Assembly (NCBI GenBank): GCA_023436175.1 | Contig: JAEZKE010000142.1 | Coordinates: forward strand, 1 to 24,756 | DNA: 24,756 bases | From: Methanobacteriota archaeon | GTDB taxonomy: Archaea > Methanobacteriota > Methanobacteria > Methanobacteriales > Methanobacteriaceae | Direction: 5' to 3' | Shown: positions 17,485-24,756 of the stretch, one piece after another | How positions within the stretch are numbered: the first letter of the stretch is position 1 | How the letters are laid out: the number at the start of each line of letters is the position of its first letter | Notes under the pieces: model-generated | The model's database searches: none | The model's input: the letters and a program-made list of their open reading frames with translations, nothing else | Told to the model about the DNA's origin: nothing | Made by a program: the position numbers and the translations under genes

Positions 17485-17493
17485 TTATATAAA
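17485..17493 (-). promoter_or_regulatory. TATA box of the DUF998 gene
   Basis: TTTATATAA on the minus strand, centred 25 bases before ATG 17464. The spacing places the transcription start at the ATG itself. Confidence 0.6.
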
Positions 17494-17553
17494 GATTTTT
17501 TATGTTAATATTCAATTAAATATAATTATAACTGTAGAATACTATTCATGGGG

Positions 17554-17703
17554 ATGTATGAAGAGTTAGCAAAAAATACATGGTTCAAAACCGATTCTTA
17601 TGGGAGGAAATCATTTATTTTCGGAGGTAAACATCGAATTGTTAGTCAAACGTGCTCTTGACTTTTTGAGGAAGTTGATGCTAAATCTGCTTTAAAAGCT
17701 TAA
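17554..17703 (+). pseudogene. Possible decayed small gene
   Basis: The 405-bp gap 17465-17869 contains coding-like debris. One frame runs from ATG 17554 (MYEELAKNTWFKTDSYGRK...) to TAA 17703 but has an in-frame TGA at 17659-17661. A second frame from ATG 17600 (MGGNHLFSEVNIELLVKRAL...) runs open for 31 codons to a TAA. Neither has a good SD, and I do not recognise a family. A frameshifted remnant of a longer gene is the simplest reading; chance open frames cannot be excluded. Confidence 0.3.
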
Positions 17704-17771
17704 AAATCAACTGAATCTTCACCTTTTTATCATTTTTCTTGTTTTAAAATCAGATTTAAAAATGACAATTC

Positions 17772-17831
17772 TTATATAAAATGAACAATCATATAATATT
17801 GAACTTAGTTCAAAAATGAATATGGTTCAAT
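17772..17831 (+). promoter_or_regulatory. Promoter with GTTCAA dyad operator before DUF1847
   Basis: TATA box TTATATAAA (17772-17780) is followed by a perfect dyad TTGAAC-TTA-GTTCAA (17799-17813), centred where transcription should start. Two further half-sites flank it: TGAAC at 17782-17786 and GTTCAA at 17825-17830, at nearly equal distances from the centre. A dimeric repressor bound here would cover the start site. The TetR-family gene at 18747 is the obvious local candidate. Confidence 0.65.
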
Positions 17832-17869
17832 AATTGGAATTGAGTTTAAAAAAGCATAGGGGTGATTTT

Positions 17870-18550
17870 ATGTCTGATGAATCTGTGAAATGCAGTAAGT
17901 GTGGAGTATTTGCATGCATAGAAAATAAACCTTTAAATGTGCCCAAATTTTGCCCAATGAATACACGAGAGGATGTACTGGATGCAGCTTTAAAACAATA
18001 TTTTGATCCAGATGATCAAAATATGATGTCCGCCGCTGCTCGTACTGTAATTAAGGGAATTACAAACTCATGGACACGTATAGAAGATGTAGTGAATTTT
18101 GCAAGAGAAATGGAATACGAAAAGCTTGGTATAGCAACATGTATTGCTCTAATTTCTGAATCAAGAATTCTAACTGAAATACTGGAGATAAAAGGATTTG
18201 AAGTTAAATCAGTATGTTGCAAATCAGGTAGTAATTTTGAAGGAGATGTTGGATTACAGGATATCGATTTAAAACTGGATTTTGAATCAGCAAATAGCTT
18301 AAATGTAAATTCGAATGGGCAAAAAGATATTCCATTATGTAATCCTATAGGGCAGGCATTTTTGTTAAATAATGAGAAAACTGACCTTAATATTCTTTTA
18401 GGTTTATGTACTGGTCATGATGCGCTATTTATTAAACACTCTAAAGCACCAGTCACGCCACTAATTGTCAAAGACCGACGGACATTACATAACCCTGCTG
18501 CAGCTATTTATGGATCTAATCACTTCTTTAGCAGAGTGATGTCACCGTAA
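17870..18550 (+). CDS. DUF1847 family Cys-rich metal-binding protein
   Basis: 226 aa. The N-terminal cluster VKCSKCGVFAC...FCPMN is a probable metal or Fe-S site; more Cys occur in VCCKSG, IPLCNP and LGLCTGHDALF. The C-terminal part KAPVTPLIVKDRRTLHNP is typical of DUF1847. Function unestablished; a redox or metal-handling role is inferred from the cysteines. Start ATG 17870 has GGGGTGAT just upstream; the frame's TTG at 17834 lies before the SD. Leader about 65 bases, carrying the GTTCAA operator. A flavoprotein remnant and a TetR gene follow, so this looks like a regulated redox locus. Confidence 0.85.
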   Translation: MSDESVKCSKCGVFACIENKPLNVPKFCPMNTREDVLDAALKQYFDPDDQNMMSAAARTVIKGITNSWTRIEDVVNFAREMEYEKLGIATCIALISESRILTEILEIKGFEVKSVCCKSGSNFEGDVGLQDIDLKLDFESANSLNVNSNGQKDIPLCNPIGQAFLLNNEKTDLNILLGLCTGHDALFIKHSKAPVTPLIVKDRRTLHNPAAAIYGSNHFFSRVMSP

Positions 18551-18591
18551 TGCTATTAATCTGAAAAAATGGAAGAATAATTAGGAATAAC

Positions 18592-18703
18592 ATATTGGGA
18601 ATTAGTGGAAGCCTTTACAAAAATAGTAATATGGATGCCCTGATTAAAACGATAATGGAAGCTACAAGGCAGAGTATGAGTTAATAAAACTTTTTAATGT
18701 TCT
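18592..18703 (+). pseudogene. Remnant of an NADPH-dependent FMN reductase / iron-sulfur flavoprotein-like gene
   Basis: In frame from 18592 the sequence reads ILGISGSLYKNSNMDALIK, then TIMEAT, a clear match to the flavin-binding N-terminus (usually KILGISGSPR...NS...) of the flavodoxin-like FMN reductases. The initiating ATG is absent (AACATATTG where ATGAAAATATTG is expected). A frameshift after EAT moves the homologous continuation AEYELIKL to another frame, and stops follow. The rest of the gene is deleted. No SD is seen. Confidence 0.82.
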
Positions 18704-18746
18704 AAAAAAGAATAAAATAAATATTAGAATAACTAAAGGTTGATTC

Positions 18747-19451
18747 ATGAGCGAGAGAATGGAGCGCAGAAAGAAAGAGCGTAGAAATGAAATCATGGAT
18801 ATTGCTGAGAAAATGATTGCAGGGAAAGGAGTTCAAGGCATGACCATGAAGGAGGTCGCAGAAGAAGCAGATGTGGCCATAGGTACTCTTTATGTATACT
18901 TTAAAAATAAAAATTCTCTTTGTGCAGCAGTTAATGCCAGAATTAGTAAACAAATGAGAGTTATAATGGAAGAAAAAAGCGCAGGTTGTTCAAATGCATG
19001 TAAAAAAATAAGGGCCTCAATTGATATTGTATTTGAATTTAGGGAAAAGTATCCTGATAAATGGAGTGCGTTTAAGGAATTACTTTTATTGCACTACGAT
19101 ACAGGGGATATAACTGGTAATTACATGGACAATGAATGTAATCAGGATCCTAATGATTTTCAAGGTATTTCAGATGAGAATATAAGAGATCTTTTAATAG
19201 AAAATAAAAAAATGTCACAGTTAATGAAAGATATTTACAGACAGGGTATTCAAGAGGGCTGTATAAGGTCTGAAATAGATCTTTTACCAACAATAATATT
19301 TATGAGAATGACACTTTTTATGGCACTTGAACCACTCCCTTATGCACAGCGAATGTTAGAAGCAGAAAATATAGCTCCTGAACATTTCTTAGAAGTGGCT
19401 TTAGATTTAACGCGCCATGCTGTACGCCCCCAATCATCTAAAAAAAGATAA
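18747..19451 (+). CDS. TetR/AcrR family transcriptional regulator
   Basis: 234 aa. The N-terminal DNA-binding domain reads ERRNEIMDIAEKMIAGKG followed by the helix-turn-helix MTMKEVAEEADVAIGTLYVYFKNKNSL (about 32-57), the standard TetR layout. The all-helical C-terminal half contains several Cys (SAGCSNACKK), which could sense a ligand or redox state. ATG 18747 follows AAAGGTTGATTC, a moderate SD. Probable target: the GTTCAA dyad before DUF1847 at 17799-17813; no copy is seen before its own gene. The effector is unknown. Confidence 0.92.
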   Translation: MSERMERRKKERRNEIMDIAEKMIAGKGVQGMTMKEVAEEADVAIGTLYVYFKNKNSLCAAVNARISKQMRVIMEEKSAGCSNACKKIRASIDIVFEFREKYPDKWSAFKELLLLHYDTGDITGNYMDNECNQDPNDFQGISDENIRDLLIENKKMSQLMKDIYRQGIQEGCIRSEIDLLPTIIFMRMTLFMALEPLPYAQRMLEAENIAPEHFLEVALDLTRHAVRPQSSKKR

Positions 19452-19581
19452 ATTCTTTTATTTTTAGTTTATTGTTTCTATTTAAATTAATTTAAAGTAA
19501 ATGCTCCAAAAAAATAATTAAGATAATTAAATGTTTAAAATCACGAGCATATTTTTTTATATATCCAAAACCATATGTGAA

Positions 19582-19590
19582 ACATATAAA
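19582..19590 (+). promoter_or_regulatory. TATA box before metE
   Basis: ACATATAAA, centred about 47 bases before ATG 19634. The expected start near 19612 leaves a short leader containing AGAGG (SD). Confidence 0.5.
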
Positions 19591-19633
19591 AGTTTAGATT
19601 AAAAAATTAACAATCTAATATTAGAGGCCAATT

Positions 19634-20590
19634 ATGTTAACTACAGTCGTTGGAAGTTACCCCCCCTTGCTAAAAAACCCATCATCATTTTCAGATAAAA
19701 TTTCTAATGTTTTTGGAACTTATGATGCATATAAATCTGCTATAGAACTTGCAGTAAAGGATCAAATAAGTGCAGGTATTGATATAATATCTGATGGACA
19801 GGTAAGGGACGGGATGGTGGAAATTTTCGCCAATTCTATTTATGGAATGGCTGTTGAGGATAACACTCCTAAAATTGTAGGAAAAATAATGCCTTCACCT
19901 AAATCGGTATGTGCAAAGGACCTTAAATTTGCTATAAAAATAGCAGAGGGAATCTCAAAGGAATATGGCCAGAAACCTGAAAAGACCCTTGAAGGCAGTG
20001 CTAAAGGAGTTAAAGGAATAATAACAGGCCCTTCTACACTTGTTTTTTCATCTAGAATTGAAGGTTATTATGATAAAAAAGAAGATGCAGTCATAGATTT
20101 AGCATATGCTTTAAAAAAGGAAGCAGAACATCTTGAAAGTGCAGGAGCTGCAGTAGTACAGATAGATGAACCATTTATTTCTACTGGAGTTGTGGACATT
20201 AATGTTGCAAAGAAAGCTGTGGGGATTATAGCAGATGGTTTAACTGTTCCAGTAGCCATGCATGTATGTGGTGAAGTAGTAAATATATTCGACAAACTTT
20301 TAAAATTCTCGGTGGACATCGTGGACTGTGAATTTGCAGGTATTGAGGGCAACATCAACGCCCTTGAAAATGTGAATCTCCACGAGAAAAAAATAGGGTT
20401 TGGGTGTCTGGATAACAAAACTGATAAAATTGAAAGTAAGGAAGAAGTAGAGAACCTGATAAAAAAAGGTATAGATCTTGTAGGTGCTGAAAATATGATT
20501 GCCGACCCAGACTGTGGAATGAGACTGAGGTCAAGAGAAGCAGCATTTTCAAAGCTTAAAGTGATGGTAGAAGTCGCTAAGGGATTTTGA
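19634..20590 (+). CDS. metE: Archaeal methionine synthase, core MetE-type
   Basis: 318 aa, corresponding to the C-terminal catalytic half of cobalamin-independent MetE. It carries the zinc and thiolate site: H210 and C212 in MHVCGE and C294 in DPDCGMR. The opening TTVVGSYP and the segments DGQVRDGM and QIDEPFIS are classical. In Methanothermobacter the homologous short enzyme uses methylcobalamin rather than a folate as methyl donor, so the same is expected here. The start ATG 19634 has AGAGG upstream. thyA follows 101 bases downstream, an arrangement I recall from Methanothermobacter. Confidence 0.93.
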   Translation: MLTTVVGSYPPLLKNPSSFSDKISNVFGTYDAYKSAIELAVKDQISAGIDIISDGQVRDGMVEIFANSIYGMAVEDNTPKIVGKIMPSPKSVCAKDLKFAIKIAEGISKEYGQKPEKTLEGSAKGVKGIITGPSTLVFSSRIEGYYDKKEDAVIDLAYALKKEAEHLESAGAAVVQIDEPFISTGVVDINVAKKAVGIIADGLTVPVAMHVCGEVVNIFDKLLKFSVDIVDCEFAGIEGNINALENVNLHEKKIGFGCLDNKTDKIESKEEVENLIKKGIDLVGAENMIADPDCGMRLRSREAAFSKLKVMVEVAKGF

Positions 20591-20691
20591 ATTTATTTAT
20601 TTTATAAATTAGCATGTAAACTTATATTTAACATTTTAAAAGAGATTATACTCATATGGTTTAACAAACTTAAAAATTGCGGAGAAATAAC

Positions 20692-21378
20692 ATGTCATTT
20701 CAAATTGAAGTCAACCAAATAGCAGACGGCTGGGAAACACTTGTAAAAAAAATCATGGAAGAAGGTAAAGAAATAAATGATGAACGGGGCTCATTAACTA
20801 AAGAAGTTTTGAATACTCTTGTTACAATAAGAAATCCCCTTGGAAACCAAAAATCTAAAAATAATAATGCAAATGATATGTTTGAGAACATAAAAATACC
20901 AACTGGTTATTTCTGGAGAGGGGAAAAGCTTAAAATTTATTCTGAACAGTTTATTAGTGATGATAAACAGGGATTTGTTTATACTTATGGGAACAGATTG
21001 AGAGCACACTTTGAAGGCATTGATCAAATTCAAGTGGCCATTGATAGGCTCAAAAACTGTACTGAATCAAGGAGATCAATTTCAGTAACCTGGGACCCAA
21101 CCGTTGATACAAAAGTCGATGAAGTACCGTGCATGATCCTTGTAGATCTCAAAATAAGGGATGGAAAACTTTATACAACTGGTTTATGGCGGTCACACGA
21201 TATCTATGGTGCCTGGTTTCCCAATGCAGTTGGTTTAGCTTATTTAACTAAATATGCCGCTGATCAGCTTGATGTAGAAGTAGGAGAAATTACAATCCAC
21301 TCCATAAGCGCCCATATATACGAAGTTAATTTTGATGACGCTAAAAAAACATTAAACATGCAGATGTTTGGTTTATAG
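20692..21378 (+). CDS. thyA: Thymidylate synthase, archaeal type
   Basis: Makes dTMP from dUMP with a methylene-tetrahydromethanopterin-type C1 donor expected in methanogens. The 228 aa show the catalytic Cys147 in EVPCMILVDL, the phosphate-binding Arg pair ESRRS (126-130), and the dUMP-binding segment WRSHDIYGAWFPNAV (166-180), equivalent to the RSxDxxxGxPxN region of ThyA. It is shorter than bacterial ThyA, as is usual for this archaeal branch. Start ATG 20692 with CGGAGA upstream; the frame's TTG at 20677 precedes the SD. Downstream of metE, so both C1-consuming enzymes are adjacent. Confidence 0.92.
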   Translation: MSFQIEVNQIADGWETLVKKIMEEGKEINDERGSLTKEVLNTLVTIRNPLGNQKSKNNNANDMFENIKIPTGYFWRGEKLKIYSEQFISDDKQGFVYTYGNRLRAHFEGIDQIQVAIDRLKNCTESRRSISVTWDPTVDTKVDEVPCMILVDLKIRDGKLYTTGLWRSHDIYGAWFPNAVGLAYLTKYAADQLDVEVGEITIHSISAHIYEVNFDDAKKTLNMQMFGL

Positions 21379-21423
21379 TGAATTAACAGCTAACTTTATT
21401 TATTTTTTCTAAATGGTTAGATT

Positions 21424-22353
21424 ATGAAAGCTGTGATAGACAAAATTTCCGTGCCAATATCTGGTTTAATGCTGGGTTTAGCATCTGCTGGAAATCTGGT
21501 ATTTTCTCAAGAAACTGTGCTCACAATCATATTTGGAATTATATCAGCTGCAATTCTCCTCCTGATCATACTGAAAATAATGTCTAATCCTACAGATATT
21601 AGGAATGAATTTAATAATCCTGCTGTCGCGGGTGTTGCTTCAACATTTCCAATGGCCATTATAGTTTTGTCGGTATACGTTAATTCTTTTTTTTCTGCCG
21701 CAGCTTACGCTATGTGGATTGCAGGAATTTTAATGCAGTTTGTTATTTTAATCTTATTTACCTGGAAGTTTATTTTTAATTTTGATATAAAGAAAGTATT
21801 TCCCTGTTATTTTGTAGTGTATGTTGGTGTTGCAGTGGGGAGTATAGTAGCACCAGTATTCAACGCTACTGATATTGGTAGACTATTATTCTGGTTTAGT
21901 TTAGTATCTTATTTGATTTTACTTCCCATAATTAGTTACAGGGTATTTGTAGTTAAATCACTTCCAGAACCTGCTGTTCCTACATTAACCATTTTTGCAG
22001 CACCCTCAAGTATTTGCTTAGCAGGATATTTAAGTTCATTTAATGTGGTAAATATGGATATTTTCTGGGGGCTGGTTATTTCAGCTTTAATCATGTTTTT
22101 TGCAGTGCTTCTTTACATGCCTAAAATGCTGAAATTAAAGTTTTATCCGAGTTATTCTGCATTTGCATTTCCTTTAGTAATCAGCGCCATTGCAATGCAG
22201 CATGCAAATAGTTTTTTAGCAAATATAAATATTGAAATACCTTTGCTTCAGTATGTAGGATATTTTGAGGAATTACTGGCAGTTGTGTTTGTTGTTTACG
22301 TGTTGATGCATTATACGAATTTTTTATTTGGTGATTTTAAGAAAACAAGTTAA
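21424..22353 (+). CDS. TDT family transporter (TehA/SLAC1-like anion channel)
   Basis: 309 aa with about ten membrane helices and almost no soluble part. The opening ISVPISGLMLGLASAGNL is the family signature, with AGILMQFVILILFTWK and SYSAFAFPLVISAIAM later. Relatives carry dicarboxylates, sulfite, tellurite-related anions or chloride; the substrate here is unknown. It starts 45 bases after thyA with no strong SD and could be read through from that operon. Convergent with the XRE gene, 48 bases away. Confidence 0.85.
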   Translation: MKAVIDKISVPISGLMLGLASAGNLVFSQETVLTIIFGIISAAILLLIILKIMSNPTDIRNEFNNPAVAGVASTFPMAIIVLSVYVNSFFSAAAYAMWIAGILMQFVILILFTWKFIFNFDIKKVFPCYFVVYVGVAVGSIVAPVFNATDIGRLLFWFSLVSYLILLPIISYRVFVVKSLPEPAVPTLTIFAAPSSICLAGYLSSFNVVNMDIFWGLVISALIMFFAVLLYMPKMLKLKFYPSYSAFAFPLVISAIAMQHANSFLANINIEIPLLQYVGYFEELLAVVFVVYVLMHYTNFLFGDFKKTS

Positions 22354-22401
22354 ATTTAATATTTTTAGATGAAAATAAAATAAATTATAAAATTAATGAA
22401 T

Positions 22402-22620
22402 TTATGCTAAGGTCTCATCACTTTTATATTCTAAAATATCTCCTGGCTGACATTCTAAAGCCTTACAAATCTTCGCTAAAGTTGAAAATCGAATTGCCTT
22501 TGCTTTTCCATTTTTCAATATAGAAATATTGGCCATAGTTATTCCAACCCTCTCCGAAAGTTCGGTGACGCTCATTTTCCTTTTAGCTAACATCACATCA
22601 ATATTAATTATAATTCCCAC
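22402..22620 (-). CDS. XRE/Cro-type HTH regulator (YozG-like)
   Basis: 72 aa, a single helix-turn-helix domain: VMLAKRKMSVTELSERVGI, then TMANISILKNGKAKAIRFSTL and CQPGDILEY, as in small YozG-like regulators. Start GTG 22620 is chosen because GAGGTG lies six bases upstream; the frame's GTG at 22629 is part of that SD. The SD overlaps the stop codon of the DUF2975 gene, so the two are translationally coupled. DUF2975-XRE pairs are common in bacteria, where the small regulator likely controls its own operon. Confidence 0.9.
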   Translation of the reverse strand: MGIIINIDVMLAKRKMSVTELSERVGITMANISILKNGKAKAIRFSTLAKICKALECQPGDILEYKSDETLA

Positions 22621-22630
22621 GTTATCCACC

Positions 22631-23113
22631 TCAAACCGTTAAATCGTTTTCTGATTTTATGTCTACGGCACTTTGTAAAAGTCTTTCAAATACGGCTGTG
22701 GCAATGGCGATTACGACCGAAATAAAAGTAGTCACAATACACAGAGCAATAAAACCCGCCGGATCATCTCCTTTAGCATGAAATATCCTTATATACAGCG
22801 CGGCAATTACAATTAAGATGCTCAATATGATTGCGCAGTATTTTATAGTCCGTAAAGCTCTCACGGAGTCTAGCGAGAATGCCTTATTTTGCCCGATGTA
22901 TCCGAGCAATTGAAATGCCGGATATAATGCAACAAAAAATGGAATAGACGCTATATACGCATATGCTAAAAACGGGTCTTGAAAGTAAATACTAAACAGG
23001 TCAGCGTTTGTATTTCTACCTTCAAGCTGGGGAAATATAATCATACCAGCAAGTGCCCCAATTCCGATAAATAGAATTACCGCCTTTAGAAATAATGTCG
23101 ATCCTCGTTTCAT
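22631..23113 (-). CDS. DUF2975 family membrane protein
   Basis: 160 aa with four hydrophobic helices: LFLKAVILFIGIGALAGMII near the N-terminus, then AYAYIASIPFFVALYPAF, IKYCAIILSILIVIAALYI and GFIALCIVTTFISVVIAIAT. The pattern and the downstream XRE partner match DUF2975. Start ATG 23113 with GAGGTG at 8-base spacing; the frame's GTG at 23128 precedes that SD. The gene pair is visibly richer in CG dinucleotides than its neighbours, suggesting acquisition from a bacterium. Its function in the pair (membrane sensor or partner of the regulator) is inferred. Confidence 0.85.
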   Translation of the reverse strand: MKRGSTLFLKAVILFIGIGALAGMIIFPQLEGRNTNADLFSIYFQDPFLAYAYIASIPFFVALYPAFQLLGYIGQNKAFSLDSVRALRTIKYCAIILSILIVIAALYIRIFHAKGDDPAGFIALCIVTTFISVVIAIATAVFERLLQSAVDIKSENDLTV

Positions 23114-23306
23114 AATAAAACACCTCACTTAACTATTACATATTGATTATAGGAAATTATTTATCGTTTTACAATATATTTTTATTGATATTATGCTTAC
23201 ATCATATAAATAGTTTTTTGGATCATCAAACTTTAGAAGGGTTTTTCATGTTCTCAAAGATTCTACCTCTGTGCGTAGGTTATAGTTTTTAAAATTATAA
23301 AACCCT

Positions 23307-23591
23307 GCAAAAATTCATAATTTTTGCGGCCCTCAAACATGAAATGTTGGGGGCATCAAAAAACAAATGGTTTTTTGAAGGCCCGAAAAATTGAAAATTT
23401 TTCGACGGCCTTAAACACTCCGCGTTTGGGGGCATGCGAAATTTATAATTTCGCTGTTCAGGAAATTCATCTTGAATTTCCTTCAACATGTAAAAAATTT
23501 TCATTTTTTTTACGGTTGCAAATCGGAGATTTGCAAATATCGAAAATTTTCATAAAAATTTTCGAATGTTCAGGAAAATCAGAGATTTTCT
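23307..23591. repeat. Array of about eleven consecutive hairpins
   Basis: Inverted repeats lie back to back over 285 bases. H1 23307-23327 (GCAAAAATT-CAT-AATTTTTGC). H2 23329-23354. H3 23356-23378 (TCAAAAAAC/GTTTTTTGA). H4 23379-23411, whose inner CGAAAAATT-GAA-AATTTTTCG is wrapped by AGGCC/GGCCT. H5 23409-23431 (weaker, overlaps H4). H6 23436-23454 (GCGAAATT-TAT-AATTTCGC). H7 23455-23488. H8 23484-23518. H9 23516-23536 (TTGCAAATC-GGA-GATTTGCAA). H10 23540-23565 (11 bp, loop CATA). H11 23573-23591. H2 and H5 also share a GGCC...GTT(T)GGGGGCAT module, and TGTTCAGGAAA occurs before H7 and H11. No credible ORF. The rest of the 498-bp gap (23114-23306) holds only AT-rich sequence and a weak dyad at 23279-23304. 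Confidence 0.9.
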
Positions 23592-23611
23592 AGCGAAAAG
23601 AAAATTGAATA

Positions 23612-24756
23612 TCAGACTATTTCTTCTTCTTTTTTAAATTCATTTAAATTTTCGTAGCCTATTTCTTTCTCCTCCATTTCATTGCTCATATATATATCTT
23701 TTAGGAAGAAGCATAGTACTAATCCAATTATGTTTAGTACTACTGCTATCACAAATACATTGTGAATAGCTGTGGCGAGTAAAGATGGTGAAACATGTAC
23801 AGTGGTATTTTGTAAATTAAGATTCAAAGTCATGTTTACAATAGTCCCTAGAATAGCTAAACCAATTACACTTCCAAGTTGTTCGATATACATTGATGAT
23901 GAGGTTACAACGCCTAAATCTCGCTTTTTGACTGCATTTTGAGCTGCAATAAGGAATAGTGGCATTGCTAAACCTGCACCTATTCCTGCGATAATTTCAT
24001 AAATGATTATTTCCAGGTTAGAAGTGTTTTGAGTCATTGTTGAAAGTAAGAACATACCCGCAGTGCCTATGGCAAAGGATATGATGGCAAGTTTTTTGTA
24101 AGTGCCTGTTTTTGAGATTATTTGGCCTGATAAAATTGCAGCTAGGATCATGGTAAACATCAATGGAGTTAGATATGCCCCTGAAGATGAAGGACTTAGA
24201 CCCTGGACTGATTGTAAGAAAAGTAAAATGTAAACCGTACTTGCTAATGTTATAGTGCCTGACAAAAATACTGAAATACTCGAAATAGTAAATACAGAGT
24301 TTTTAAATAAATATAATGGTAATACAGGTTCTTTAGCTTTTCTTTCAGCATATATAAATCCAAAAAGCATAATTACTGAGAATATCCATAATGAATCCAG
24401 TAGTGCTGGAGAAATAACCGTATTTTGCTGGCTAAAAGTTAAAGCCACTAAAAATGATGTTAAAGCGCCTGTAAAAGTTATAATACCTAAGTAATCCATT
24501 ACTTTTTCTTTTACAATTACTCTAAATTCTGGAAGATATGGGATAATTAAACTTAATGCTATGATTCCTATTGGAACATTTACAAAGAATATCCATTGCC
24601 ATCCTAAGGAATCTGTTATAAAACCTCCTAGCGTAGGACCTACTACAGTTGAAATACCACCTGCAATACCGAATAAACCCATATATTTTCCTCTTTGTCT
24701 TGGTGGGACCATCTCGGCAATAATTTTCTTTGGCACAGTCACAATTATACCTGCAC
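23612..24756 (-). CDS. MFS transporter, DHA2 (EmrB/QacA) type, 5' partial
   Basis: Proton-driven multidrug or metabolite exporter. The frame is open to the window edge (bases 24743-24754 read AGII before VTVPKK), so the true start and the first membrane helices lie outside; GTG 24742 is not the start. Visible: MVPPRQRGKYMGLFG, GGISTVVGPTLGGFITDSLGW and QWIFFVNVPIGIIALSL, the typical DHA2 order around helices 4-6, then about eight further helices and a charged tail EMEEKEIGYENLNEFKKEEEIV. The hairpin array starts 21 bases after its stop codon and may form its 3' untranslated region. Confidence 0.9.
   Translation of the reverse strand, partial: AGIIVTVPKKIIAEMVPPRQRGKYMGLFGIAGGISTVVGPTLGGFITDSLGWQWIFFVNVPIGIIALSLIIPYLPEFRVIVKEKVMDYLGIITFTGALTSFLVALTFSQQNTVISPALLDSLWIFSVIMLFGFIYAERKAKEPVLPLYLFKNSVFTISSISVFLSGTITLASTVYILLFLQSVQGLSPSSSGAYLTPLMFTMILAAILSGQIISKTGTYKKLAIISFAIGTAGMFLLSTMTQNTSNLEIIIYEIIAGIGAGLAMPLFLIAAQNAVKKRDLGVVTSSSMYIEQLGSVIGLAILGTIVNMTLNLNLQNTTVHVSPSLLATAIHNVFVIAVVLNIIGLVLCFFLKDIYMSNEMEEKEIGYENLNEFKKEEEIV

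Noticed and set aside
17659..17661. Selenocysteine codon
   Set aside because: The surrounding frame matches no known selenoprotein, and no selenocysteine-insertion-like stem-loop or conserved redox context is visible.
23307..23591. CRISPR array
   Set aside because: There are no identical direct repeats with unique spacers; units are inverted repeats of unequal size, and no cas gene is present.
23324..23593. An 89-codon open frame (plus strand) and a 69-codon minus frame within the hairpin array
   Set aside because: They translate palindromic arms, have no SD, show no protein-like pattern and are explained by the inverted repeats.

Overview
The window reads as a piece of an AT-rich mesophilic methanogen genome, most likely Methanobacteriaceae (Methanobacterium-like). 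The reasons are archaeal membrane-anchored LonB, the short archaeal thymidylate synthase beside the archaeal core-type methionine synthase, the methanogen-restricted DUF1890 and DUF1894 proteins, HypA/HypB for [NiFe]-hydrogenase maturation, archaeal TATA boxes, strong AGGTGAT-type Shine-Dalgarno (SD) sites, and a tRNA-Ala gene without an encoded CCA. No replicon, phage or CRISPR signature is visible.

Layout. 1-5.2 kb: 3' part of lonB, a DEAD-box RNA helicase with a DbpA-type RNA-binding tail, a membrane/Cys-rich protein (minus strand) and an orphan P-loop ATPase. 5.3-9.2 kb: prs (PRPP synthase, minus strand), a 726-bp gap holding four degenerate tandem repeats, then hypA-hypB and a DUF354 protein, and tRNA-Ala(GGC) on the minus strand. 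9.5-12.7 kb: a GNAT acetyltransferase followed by two tandem paralogous polytopic membrane proteins; a decayed second copy of the GNAT 3' end sits between them, so this is a segmental duplication. 12.7-16.8 kb: DUF1890, DUF1894, a DUF6125-like protein, a CMD/AhpD-like protein, an FMN-barrel protein, a SAM methyltransferase and a metallo-beta-lactamase-fold hydrolase. 16.9-19.5 kb: a DUF998 membrane protein, a gap with coding debris, a DUF1847 metal-binding protein behind a GTTCAA dyad operator, an FMN-reductase-like pseudogene and a TetR regulator. 19.6-22.4 kb: metE, thyA and a TDT/SLAC1-type transporter. 22.4-24.8 kb: a bacterial-looking DUF2975-XRE regulator pair, an array of about eleven consecutive hairpins, and a 3'-partial DHA2-type MFS exporter.

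The most unusual content is non-coding: (i) the hairpin array at 23307-23591, with a three-hairpin relative at 11544-11606 in front of the second membrane paralogue; (ii) four tandem repeats upstream of hypA, each combining a TATA-like box with a micro-ORF at the same place; (iii) the GNAT/membrane-protein duplication with a GNAT remnant and gene-conversion-like patches of near identity.

Starts were chosen by SD position. In several genes the longest frame begins at a GTG or TTG lying inside or before the SD, so the downstream start was preferred. Family names come from recognising motifs by eye; no database search was possible.
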